Below, piece by piece: positions 43,427 through 50,883 of a DNA stretch of 64,000 bases (its first letter is position 1; the number at the start of each line of letters is the position of its first letter). The position numbers and the translations under genes are program-made. The notes beneath the pieces are model-generated. The model had not been told where the DNA came from. It saw only the letters and a program-made list of their open reading frames with translations, and made no database searches. Source of the DNA: Mycolicibacterium cosmeticum (lineage in GTDB: Bacteria > Actinomycetota > Actinomycetes > Mycobacteriales > Mycobacteriaceae); NCBI GenBank assembly GCA_016197365.1, contig JACPVS010000017.1:266742-330741 (forward strand), read 5' to 3'.

Positions 43427-44172
43427 TGTCGGTGACCCGTGCCGAGGTGTGCGCCGTCGCGTGCGCCGAACTGTTCCGCGATGCGGGCGAGATCATGGTC
43501 TCGCCGATGACGACAATCGTCCAGATCGGTGCCCGGTTGGCGCGCCTGACCTTCTCCCCCGACATCGTGCTGACCGACGGCGAGGCGCGCATCATCGCCG
43601 ACACCCCCGCCATCGGTGCGCCGGCCGCGATCGAGGGCTGGATGCCGTTCAACCGCGTCTTCGAGACCTTGTCCTGGGGCCGGCGCCATGTGGTGATGGG
43701 CGCCAACCAGATCGACCGGTACGGCAACCAGAACCTGTCCGCGTTCGGGCCGATCCAGCACCCGACCCGGCAGATGTTCGGTGTTCGCGGCGCTCCCGGC
43801 AACTCCATCAACCACGCGACCAGCTACTTCGTCGGCAACCACTCCAAGCGCGTGTTCACCGAGTCGGTCGACATCGTGTCCGGAATCGGCTGGGACAAGG
43901 TGGATCCCGCCAATCCCGCCTACCGGTTCGCCAACATCTACCGGGTGGTGACCAACCTCGGCGTCTTCGATTTCAACGGACCGGACCACCAGTTCCGTGC
44001 GGTGTCGCTGCACCCCGGAGTCGAGGCCGATCAGGTCGCCGAGAACACCTCCTTCGAGGTGCACGGACTTGCCGACGCCGCAACCACCCGCCTGCCGAAC
44101 GCCGACGAGCAGCGCCTGCTGCGCGACGTGATCGATCCGAAGTCGCTGCGCGACAAAGAGGTCAAGGTCTAA
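43426..44172 (+). CDS. ipdB: COCHEA-CoA hydrolase beta subunit IpdB
   Basis: A 248-residue CoA-transferase beta-like subunit, partner of IpdA. It has MSVTRAEVCAVACAELFRDA, a glycine/alanine-rich loop near GAPAAIEGWMPF, and the family segment GVRGAPGNSINHATSYFVG. The ATG overlaps the ipdA TGA (TGATG) and follows GGAAGGAG; a GTG one codon earlier is also possible. Disruption of ipdAB in mycobacteria blocks C/D-ring degradation and causes toxic CoA accumulation. Confidence 0.92.
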   Translation: MSVTRAEVCAVACAELFRDAGEIMVSPMTTIVQIGARLARLTFSPDIVLTDGEARIIADTPAIGAPAAIEGWMPFNRVFETLSWGRRHVVMGANQIDRYGNQNLSAFGPIQHPTRQMFGVRGAPGNSINHATSYFVGNHSKRVFTESVDIVSGIGWDKVDPANPAYRFANIYRVVTNLGVFDFNGPDHQFRAVSLHPGVEADQVAENTSFEVHGLADAATTRLPNADEQRLLRDVIDPKSLRDKEVKV

Positions 44173-44175
44173 CTC

Positions 44176-45246
44176 ATGGGCAAGCTGGTCACACCCCTGA
44201 CCGAACTGGTCGGCATCGAGCACCCCGTCGTACAGACCGGGATGGGCTGGGTCGCCGGTGCCCGTCTGGTCGCGGCCACCTCGAATGCGGGCGGCCTGGG
44301 CATCCTGGCCTCGGCGACCATGACGCTGGCGGAGCTCCAGACCGCCGTCACCAAGGTCAAGGCCGCCACCGACAAACCGTTCGGCATCAACATCCGTGCC
44401 GACGCCGGCGACGCGAATGACCGCGTCGACCTCCTGATCCGCGAAGGAGTCAAAGTCGCCTCCTTCGCTCTAGCTCCCAAACCGGACCTGATCGCCAGGC
44501 TCAAAGAGGCCGGCGTGGTGGTCATCCCGTCGGTCGGGCTGGCCAAGCACGCCAAGAAGGTGGCGGCCTGGGGTGCCGATGCGGTGATCGTGCAGGGCGG
44601 CGAAGGCGGCGGCCATACCGGTCCGATCGCCACCACGCTGCTGCTGCCGTCGGTGCTCGACGCGGTCAAGGACACCGGGATGCCCGTGATTGCTGCCGGC
44701 GGGTTCTTCGACGGCCGCGGACTGGCCGCCGCGTTGTCCTACGGCGCCGCGGGCGTGGCGATGGGCACCAGGTTCCTGCTGACCTCCGATTCGACCGTGC
44801 CCGACGCCGTCAAGCAGCGCTATCTGGATTCGGCGCTGGACGGCACCGTCGTGTCCACCCGCGTCGACGGGATGCCGCACCGGGTGCTGCGCACCGGTCT
44901 GGTCGAGAAGCTCGAAAACGGTTCGCCGGTGCGCGGTCTGGCGGCAGCGGTGGCCAACGCCCAGAAGTTCAAGAAGATGTCCGGCATGACGTGGAAGTCC
45001 ATGGTCACCGACGGTTTGGCGATGCGGCACGGCAAGGAACTCACCTGGTCGCAGGTAGTCATGGCCGCCAACACCCCGATGCTGCTCAAGGCCGGTCTGG
45101 TCGAGGGCAACACCGAAGCCGGCGTGCTGGCCTCGGGCCAGGTGGCCGGCATCCTCGACGATCTGCCGTCCTGCGCGGAGTTGGTCCCGGCGATCGTCGC
45201 CGAGGCCATCGCTCATCTGCAGTCGGCCGGCTCGTACATCAGTTAG
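44176..45246 (+). CDS. ipdC: Flavin-dependent reductase IpdC (nitronate monooxygenase-like)
   Basis: A 356-residue TIM-barrel of the 2-nitropropane dioxygenase-like family. FMN/fold motifs are HPVVQTGMGWVAGARLVAAT, VIVQGGEGGGHTGPIATTLL and ISAAGGFFDGRGLAAALSYGA-like sequence (as IAAGGFFDGRGLAAALS). IpdC acts on a C/D-ring CoA intermediate after FadE30/IpdF. It ends in a TTAG overlap with the CDF gene; the fdxB gene that follows in M. tuberculosis is not here. Confidence 0.9.
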   Translation: MGKLVTPLTELVGIEHPVVQTGMGWVAGARLVAATSNAGGLGILASATMTLAELQTAVTKVKAATDKPFGINIRADAGDANDRVDLLIREGVKVASFALAPKPDLIARLKEAGVVVIPSVGLAKHAKKVAAWGADAVIVQGGEGGGHTGPIATTLLLPSVLDAVKDTGMPVIAAGGFFDGRGLAAALSYGAAGVAMGTRFLLTSDSTVPDAVKQRYLDSALDGTVVSTRVDGMPHRVLRTGLVEKLENGSPVRGLAAAVANAQKFKKMSGMTWKSMVTDGLAMRHGKELTWSQVVMAANTPMLLKAGLVEGNTEAGVLASGQVAGILDDLPSCAELVPAIVAEAIAHLQSAGSYIS

Positions 45247-46220
45247 CGGTACCAGTCCGGCAGCTCACCGGGCCGCAGATCAGTTTCATCACCCGGCCGG
45301 GTGAGGGTCAGGACCGCGCGCACGATGGTCGGCCGGGACTGCAGTTCGTCGGCGATCGCGTTGAGTCGCGCGGCGATGCTGGATTCGGCCGCGTCGCCCA
45401 CCAGGTCGACGGCCGCGACCAGGTAGATCCGATCTGCGCCAACCCATTCCATGTGCAGGTCGCTGACACGCTCGACGTCCTTGTGGGCGAGTAGTCCCTC
45501 GAGGACCGTGTTGCACGCCAATGGACTGACACCCTCACCGGTGAGGAAATCCATGTTGCGCCCGATGAGGAACAGCGCGACCCCGCCGAGCAGCACGCCG
45601 ACCAGGATGGAACCGATGGCATCCCAGATCGCATTCCCGGTCAGTTGGTGGGCCAGGATGCCGCCTGCGGCGATGACGATGCCGATCAGAGCGGACAGAT
45701 CTTCGGCGAAGACCGACCGCAGCATCGGATTGGACGTCGCCCGTACGTAGCGCAACGGGTGGATACGGCGCTGCGCGGCACCGGTTTTCGTCTGCCGCAG
45801 CGCTTGCAGGAACGACGTGCCCTCCAGCAGGAAAGACACTCCGAGCACCGCATACGCCCAGCCGTAGGACGTCGACTCCGACTCCCCGCCCAGGGATTGC
45901 ACGCCGTGCCAGATCGATACCGCGGCCCCGATGGTGAACAGGCCGAAGGCCGCGAACATGGACCAGATGTAGCCGGCCCTGCCGTAGCCCAGCCGGTGCG
46001 CGGCGTCCGCGGGCTTCATCGACCGCCGGGTGCCGATCAGCAGGAACACCTCGTTACCGGTGTCGGCCCACGAGTGCGCGGCCTCCGCCAGCATCGACGC
46101 CGACCCCGTGAAACCCGAGACGATCGTCTTCGCCACGGCGATAAGCACATTGGCGCCGAGCGCGATGGCGACGGTCAGCAGGCTCTCGTTCTGGGTGTCG
46201 TCTTCCCCCGAATTGCCCAT
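45243..46220 (-). CDS. Cation diffusion facilitator (CDF) transporter
   Basis: A 325-residue membrane transporter with about six helices and a cytoplasmic C-terminal domain. Metal-site features are the AEAAHSWADTGNEVFLLIG helix (His-x3-Asp) and FAEDLSALIGIVIAAGG. CDF proteins export Zn, Fe, Mn or Co; the metal cannot be assigned. The ATG at 46220 is preferred to a TTG two codons upstream. Convergent with ipdC and divergent from the alcohol dehydrogenase, it looks like an insertion in the KstR2 block. Confidence 0.87.
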   Translation of the reverse strand: MGNSGEDDTQNESLLTVAIALGANVLIAVAKTIVSGFTGSASMLAEAAHSWADTGNEVFLLIGTRRSMKPADAAHRLGYGRAGYIWSMFAAFGLFTIGAAVSIWHGVQSLGGESESTSYGWAYAVLGVSFLLEGTSFLQALRQTKTGAAQRRIHPLRYVRATSNPMLRSVFAEDLSALIGIVIAAGGILAHQLTGNAIWDAIGSILVGVLLGGVALFLIGRNMDFLTGEGVSPLACNTVLEGLLAHKDVERVSDLHMEWVGADRIYLVAAVDLVGDAAESSIAARLNAIADELQSRPTIVRAVLTLTRPGDETDLRPGELPDWYR

Positions 46221-46269
46221 ACACAACCCTAGGCCTTCCTACACTGGCCTCACTGTCGAGGAGGCACCC

Positions 46270-47382
46270 ATGAAGATGTCAGCGGCCGTGCTCTGGAACG
46301 TCCACGGTGATTGGAGCATCGAAGAGGTCGATCTTGATCCGCCGCGCGAGGGCGAAGTGCTGGTCTCCTTCGATGCCACCGGTCTGTGCCATTCCGACCA
46401 TCACCCGCGAACCGGGGACTTCCCCGCGCCGTTTCCGTTCATCGGTGGTCACGAGGGCGCCGGGATTGTGCAGGAGGTCGGCCCCGGGGTTCGGGACCTC
46501 AAGCCCGGCGATCACGTCGTCGCCTCCTTCCTGCCGGCTTGCGGGAAATGCCGCTGGTGCGCCACCGGACACCAGAATCTGTGCGACCTCGGCGCCATGC
46601 TCCTCAACGGAACACAGTTGGACGGCACCTACCGCCGCCACATCGGCGACCAGGATGTCAGCGTGGCGCTGCTGCTGGGCACCTTCGCGCAGTACGGCGT
46701 CGTCTCCGAAGCATCGGTCGTGAAGATCGACGACGACCTGCCGCTGTCCCGGGCCTGCCTCATCGGCTGCGGTATCACCACCGGATGGGGTTCGGCGGTC
46801 AACACTGCCGACGTGCGCCCCGGCGACACCGTCGTGGTGATCGGCTGCGGCGGCGTCGGTAGCGGCGCGATCCAGGGGGCGCGGCTCGCCGGCGCCGAGC
46901 GGATCATCGCCGTGGACATCGTGGAGGACAAGCGCGAGAAGGTGACCGTGTTCGGCGCCACGCACTTCTCGACGTCGATGGCCGAAGCCACCGCGCTCGT
47001 CGCCGAGCTGACCCGCGGGGTGATGGCCGACTCGGCGATCCTCACCGTGGGACTGGTCGAGGGTCCGATGATCGGGCAGGCACTCGACCTGATCCGCAAG
47101 GGCGGCGCCGTCGTACTGACCGGCATCGCGGCGGCCACCGACATCACGCCGGTGCTGCCGATGTCGATGTTCACCCTGTTCCAGAAGCGGCTGCTGGGCA
47201 GCCTTTACGGCGAGGCCAATCCGCGTGCCGACATCCCGCGACTGCTCAGCCTGTACCGGCAGGGACAGCTGTTACTCGACGAGACCGTCACCGCCGAATA
47301 CAAACTCAACGACATCAACGAGGCGTTCGACGACATGCTTGCCGGCCGTAATTTCCGCGGCGTCATCATTCACGATCACTGA
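46270..47382 (+). CDS. Zinc-dependent alcohol dehydrogenase, NDMA-dependent type
   Basis: A 370-residue MDR alcohol dehydrogenase. The catalytic zinc region is GLCHSDHHPRTGDFPAPFPF with GGHEGAGIVQEVGPG, the structural zinc cysteines are in PACGKCRWCATGHQNLC, and the NAD loop is VIGCGGVGSGAIQGARLAGA. It resembles the mycofactocin-linked NDMA-dependent alcohol dehydrogenases of actinobacteria. No KstR or KstR2 box lies upstream. The substrate is unknown. Confidence 0.86.
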   Translation: MKMSAAVLWNVHGDWSIEEVDLDPPREGEVLVSFDATGLCHSDHHPRTGDFPAPFPFIGGHEGAGIVQEVGPGVRDLKPGDHVVASFLPACGKCRWCATGHQNLCDLGAMLLNGTQLDGTYRRHIGDQDVSVALLLGTFAQYGVVSEASVVKIDDDLPLSRACLIGCGITTGWGSAVNTADVRPGDTVVVIGCGGVGSGAIQGARLAGAERIIAVDIVEDKREKVTVFGATHFSTSMAEATALVAELTRGVMADSAILTVGLVEGPMIGQALDLIRKGGAVVLTGIAAATDITPVLPMSMFTLFQKRLLGSLYGEANPRADIPRLLSLYRQGQLLLDETVTAEYKLNDINEAFDDMLAGRNFRGVIIHDH

Positions 47383-47545
47383 CCTCACCGCAGCGGCCAC
47401 GCGGCCACCACCTCCAAGATGCAGGCTGTACCGGTGACGGTGGCAAGTAGGACGATTCCCGCAACGCGGATCAGGGTGTGCACCATGTCATCGATGACAC
47501 CCGCCGATCCAGTTCAGGTCCAATGGTTTCCTGTGATGGATTCCA

Positions 47546-47968
47546 TCAGCCCAATTCATAGCCCTCCCGCGACACCTTGAAGTAGTGCCCGGTATAGGTG
47601 TCGCTGCAGGTGATCCCGGTGGTCTTGCTGTAGCAGACCAGCGTGCCGTCCGAAATCGACGTGCCGTAGGCGAGCGTCTGCTCGGGCGCCGGCATCGACT
47701 GGCCGTAGCAATCGAAGCGGGCCGGCAGGGCCTGTTCGAGGCGGAACCGGCTGCCCCAGTCGAGATGGCAGGTATCGGGCCGGGGTGGCGCCACCCAGTA
47801 CTTCTGGGCGATGGCGCAGGTCACCGAGACGGCACCGTCCAGGTGATGCCCCATGTAGCAGGTGATGTTGGTCGACGGCGACTGGAAGGCCGCCGCCGCG
47901 GTGGCCGGCGCCGTGAAAGCCGTTGCGGCAACGACGATCGCTGCGAGCTTGCTGCCCTTGTTCTGCAT
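47546..47968 (-). CDS. Small secreted cysteine-rich protein
   Basis: A 140-residue exported protein. The start at 47968 gives a signal peptide (MQNKGSKLAAIVVAATAFTA, cleaved near ATAAAA). The mature part has six cysteines (ITCYMGHH, VTCAIA, DTCHLDW, DCYGQ, LVCYSK, ITCSDTY), probably three disulfides, and ends GHYFKVSREGYELG. Small secreted proteins like this are common in mycobacteria; I know no function. It is followed downstream (plus strand) by the fadA6 terminator region. Confidence 0.72.
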   Translation of the reverse strand: MQNKGSKLAAIVVAATAFTAPATAAAAFQSPSTNITCYMGHHLDGAVSVTCAIAQKYWVAPPRPDTCHLDWGSRFRLEQALPARFDCYGQSMPAPEQTLAYGTSISDGTLVCYSKTTGITCSDTYTGHYFKVSREGYELG

Positions 47969-48019
47969 GGCTGTCCCTTTGTCTGGTGAGCCCCGGAGCG
48001 GGGCTGCTTGAGACAAAGA

Positions 48020-48060
48020 ATGGGCGCGGCGCCTTGATGGAATCTTGGCGCCGCGCCCAT
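48020..48060 (-). terminator. Terminator downstream of fadA6
   Basis: A perfect 14-bp inverted repeat (ATGGGCGCGGCGCC and its complement at 48047-48060) encloses a 13-base loop. It is 13 bases beyond the fadA6 stop and, read on the minus strand, is followed by a U-rich stretch (TTCTTTG), so it is a good Rho-independent terminator for the kstR2-fadA6 operon. A second 7-bp hairpin lies at 47989-48005. Confidence 0.8.
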
Positions 48061-48073
48061 TTTGAAGACGAAG

Positions 48074-49222
48074 TCAGAGACGCTCGATGATGGTGACGTT
48101 GGCAGTGCCGCCGCCCTCGCACATCGTCTGCAGGCCGTACCGGCCGCCGGTGCGCTCCAACGTGTTCAGCATGGTCGCGAACAGTTTGGCGCCGGTCGCA
48201 CCGAGCGGGTGCCCCAGGGCGATGGCGCCGCCGCTCGGGTTCACCTTGGCCGGGTCGGCGCCGGTTTCCTTCAGCCACGCCTGAACGACGGGGGCGAACG
48301 CCTCGTTTATCTCGACGGTGTCGATGTCCTCGATCTTCAGCCCCGTCTTCTGCAATGCGTAGTGGGTGGCCGGGATGGGACCGGTGAGCATGTACACCGG
48401 GTCGGCGCCGCGGGCACTGATGTGATGGATGCGGGCACGGGGCTTGAGTCCGTGCGTCTTGACCGCGTCCTCCGAGGCCAGCAGCACCGCGCTGGCTCCG
48501 TCGGAGATCTGGCTGGCCATCGCCGCGGTGAGGCGGCCACCTTCGACGAGCGTCTTCAGCCCGGCCATCTTCTCCAGCGAGGTTTCGCGGGGGCCTTCGT
48601 CGGTGACGAACCCATCGACGGCGATGATCTCGTTCTCGAAGTACCCGGACCGGATGGCCTCCTGCGCGCGCTGGTGGCTGGTCAGCGCGAACCGCTCCAT
48701 GTCCTCACGCGAGATGTCCCACTTCTCGGCGATCAGTTCGGAGCCACGGAACTGCGAGATCTCCTGGTCGCCGTAGCGATGCAGCCAACTCTTGGACTCG
48801 TTGGTGGGCGAGGTGAATCCGAACTGCTCGCCGACGATCATCGCCGAACTGATCGGGATCTGGCTCATGTTCTGCATGCCGCCGGCCACGATGACATCGG
48901 CAGTGCCGGACATGATCGCTTGTGCGCCAAAGGAAATAGCCTGCTGCGAGGAGCCGCACTGGCGGTCGACGGTGACGCCGGGTACCTCTTCGGGGTAACC
49001 GGCGGCCAGCCAGGACAGCCGGGCGATGTTGCCGGCCTGACCACCGATGGCGTCCACGCAGCCGGCGATCACGTCGTCGACGGCGCTGGGATCCAGGTCG
49101 GTGCGGTCGAACAACCCGCGCCAGGCGGCCGCACCCAGATCGACGGGGTGCACGCCCGACAGCGATCCTCCACGCTTGCCGACCGCGGTGCGAACGGCAT
49201 CGATGACGTAGGCCTCACCCAT
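48074..49222 (-). CDS. fadA6: Beta-ketothiolase FadA6 of the C/D-ring pathway
   Basis: A 382-residue thiolase. The active-site nucleophile is Cys89 in TVDRQCGSSQQAISF; GGAIALGHPLGATGAK and MCEGGGTANVT complete the site. FadA6 is required in the final thiolytic steps of MOODA-CoA breakdown from cholesterol rings C and D. The start overlaps the kstR2 stop by one base (TAATG). It ends just before a strong hairpin terminator. Confidence 0.92.
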   Translation of the reverse strand: MGEAYVIDAVRTAVGKRGGSLSGVHPVDLGAAAWRGLFDRTDLDPSAVDDVIAGCVDAIGGQAGNIARLSWLAAGYPEEVPGVTVDRQCGSSQQAISFGAQAIMSGTADVIVAGGMQNMSQIPISSAMIVGEQFGFTSPTNESKSWLHRYGDQEISQFRGSELIAEKWDISREDMERFALTSHQRAQEAIRSGYFENEIIAVDGFVTDEGPRETSLEKMAGLKTLVEGGRLTAAMASQISDGASAVLLASEDAVKTHGLKPRARIHHISARGADPVYMLTGPIPATHYALQKTGLKIEDIDTVEINEAFAPVVQAWLKETGADPAKVNPSGGAIALGHPLGATGAKLFATMLNTLERTGGRYGLQTMCEGGGTANVTIIERL

Positions 49223-49860
49223 TACTGATCTCCTTCTTTCGTTGCCTGATGCTCTTCGCTGACGCTCATCGTTATGCCGCCGAGAACGATGGCGAGGTAC
49301 TCCCGGCCGACTTCCTCGGCCGTCAGGGGCCCGCCCGGTTGGTACCAGCGGACCGACACCCAGGTGGTATCGCGGATGAAGCGGTAGACCAGGTCCACGT
49401 CGAGATCGGGCCGCAACGACCCGTCGGCGATGCCCTGGTTCAGCAGGTCCAGCCACATGCTGCGCTGCTCGCGGTTGCGCTTGTCGACGAAGGCGAACTG
49501 CGGCAGCGCCGACAGCCGCTTGGCCTCGTCCTGATAGATGACCACCTGCGCGTGCCGGTGCTCGATCGCTTCGAAGGAAGCCAGGAACAGCCCTTTGAGC
49601 CGGTCCAGCGGGCTGGCTTCGGTGGCCGCGATCTGTTCATACTTGGCGAACAACCAGTCCAGAAAGTCCCGCAGGACCTCTTCGACCATTTGTTCTTTGG
49701 ACTTGAAATGGTGGTACAGGCTGCCCGAGAGGATGCCTGCGGAGTCGGCGATGTCGCGGACGGTGGTCGCTTTCAGGCCACGCTCCGCGAACATGGTGGC
49801 GGCAAGCTCAAGGAGCTCGTCACGCCTGCTCGCCGGCTGACTGGGCGGATCCGTCGCCAT
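49222..49860 (-). CDS. kstR2: TetR-family repressor KstR2
   Basis: A 212-residue TetR regulator. The N-terminal HTH reads ATTVRDIADSAGILSGSLYHHFKS. KstR2 represses the genes for C/D-ring (HIP) degradation and is released by HIP-CoA. It is autoregulated through the box at 49876 and co-transcribed with fadA6. The C-terminal tail VSEEHQATKEGDQ is encoded by DNA that resembles the hsaG 3' end. Confidence 0.92.
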   Translation of the reverse strand: MATDPPSQPASRRDELLELAATMFAERGLKATTVRDIADSAGILSGSLYHHFKSKEQMVEEVLRDFLDWLFAKYEQIAATEASPLDRLKGLFLASFEAIEHRHAQVVIYQDEAKRLSALPQFAFVDKRNREQRSMWLDLLNQGIADGSLRPDLDVDLVYRFIRDTTWVSVRWYQPGGPLTAEEVGREYLAIVLGGITMSVSEEHQATKEGDQ

Positions 49861-49875
49861 CCCTGCAGCATAGCA

Positions 49876-49889
49876 ACCAAGCGCTTGCT
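49876..49889. promoter_or_regulatory. KstR2 operator for kstR2-fadA6
   Basis: ACCAAGCGCTTGCT carries the CAAG..CTTG core. It lies 15 bases upstream of the kstR2 start, as expected for autoregulation. Confidence 0.88.
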
Positions 49890-49947
49890 AGGTCGAATGT
49901 GTGGTGCGAGCCGCGATCACGTTCACCTAATCCCTAGTGTTAGTTCG

Positions 49948-50505
49948 GTGGAGTCCAATCCGAGAAGATTCACAGGCCATCCTGGTGGTTCAGGTCAACG
50001 CCCGCCACGTGGTGGGCAGCGTGCACGTTCTACCAAGATCGCCATCGCCGGAGCGGGTGTTCTTCTAGTTGCGATACTGGCGGCGTCGCTTGCCTGGACC
50101 GCCTCACGACAAGACAAGCAGTCCGGCGGCACGGCGAGCGCTACGACTTTCTCGTCACCCGTTCCGTCCACCCAGACGGCGCTGCTGCCCTTCCAGTCGG
50201 CACAGGGCATTACATGGATCACGGCTGCTTGTGGCAGTCCAACGTTGCTGGACGACAAGGGATCTAACACGTTACTTCCGCGATCGACGGACTGGGGCAT
50301 CTGCATGGGTACGCCTGGCGCTCCACCAGTCCTTGCTGGTGTTTACGAACACAACTCAATCTTGAGCGATGATTTGGCGGCCATGAACAGCCGATACCAC
50401 CATGCGGTTCGTACCGATGGCACGGGGCTGTCGTGGATTTTCGTAACTGAAGGCGATGTGGCTACCTTGGCTGGCCTCAACCGTTACGGATTTCGAATCG
50501 ACTGA
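49948..50505 (+). CDS. Putative membrane-anchored extracellular protein
   Basis: A 185-residue protein starting at GTG (49948) with a short Arg/Gly-rich cytoplasmic segment, one membrane helix (IAIAGAGVLLVAILAASLAW, about residues 30-50) and an extracellular domain with two cysteines (TAACGSP and DWGICMGT). The domain is unlike known enzymes. Base composition is lower in GC than the flanking sterol genes. It is the first gene of an inserted block between kstR2 and ipdF; whether it belongs functionally to the ESX cassette downstream is unknown. Confidence 0.7.
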   Translation: MESNPRRFTGHPGGSGQRPPRGGQRARSTKIAIAGAGVLLVAILAASLAWTASRQDKQSGGTASATTFSSPVPSTQTALLPFQSAQGITWITAACGSPTLLDDKGSNTLLPRSTDWGICMGTPGAPPVLAGVYEHNSILSDDLAAMNSRYHHAVRTDGTGLSWIFVTEGDVATLAGLNRYGFRID

Positions 50506-50572
50506 CGACGACATCTTGCCGCCGAACCCAGCGTCCGGGCAGAGGTAATCTGTTTGTAGCTAAGGGGGAGCA

Positions 50573-50881
50573 ATGATTGTCGATTCAGATCTGTTGCGGA
50601 TGGGGGCTGCTTTTTCGCAGAGCGCCGGCGAAATCGCGCAGACGGGTGCCGCCAAGCTCAGCGAGGCGGCAGTCTCATCCGAGATTTTTGGCGATCTCGA
50701 CGCGGGGCGCAATTTCCATCGCGAGCTGTCGAACGTTCACGACGCTCATGTAAAGGCCTTGCACAGGTTTCGCGAAGAGTTTGACTCACTAGCCGACGGG
50801 GCCGTATCTGCAGCGACAGCGTTTTCAGCGCAGGATGACGCTGGCGCCGCCTCACTGCACGACACCGCTAACCTGCTCTAG
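50573..50881 (+). CDS. DUF2563 / WXG100-like small ESX-associated protein
   Basis: A 102-residue helical protein, MIVDSDLLRMGAAFSQSAGE followed by SSEIFGDLDAGRNFHRELS and NVHDAHVKALHRF. This matches the DUF2563 family (helical-hairpin, EspC/WXG100-sized proteins linked to type VII secretion). A strong ribosome site (AGGGGGAG) precedes it. The large toxin-like gene starts 2 bases downstream, so it is likely a secretion partner or chaperone for that protein. Confidence 0.75.
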   Translation: MIVDSDLLRMGAAFSQSAGEIAQTGAAKLSEAAVSSEIFGDLDAGRNFHRELSNVHDAHVKALHRFREEFDSLADGAVSAATAFSAQDDAGAASLHDTANLL

Positions 50882-50883
50882 TT

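Noticed and set aside
47383..47545. Possible small gene between the alcohol dehydrogenase and secreted protein
   Set aside because: No frame has both a plausible start and protein-like composition in these 163 bases; nothing else is recognisable.
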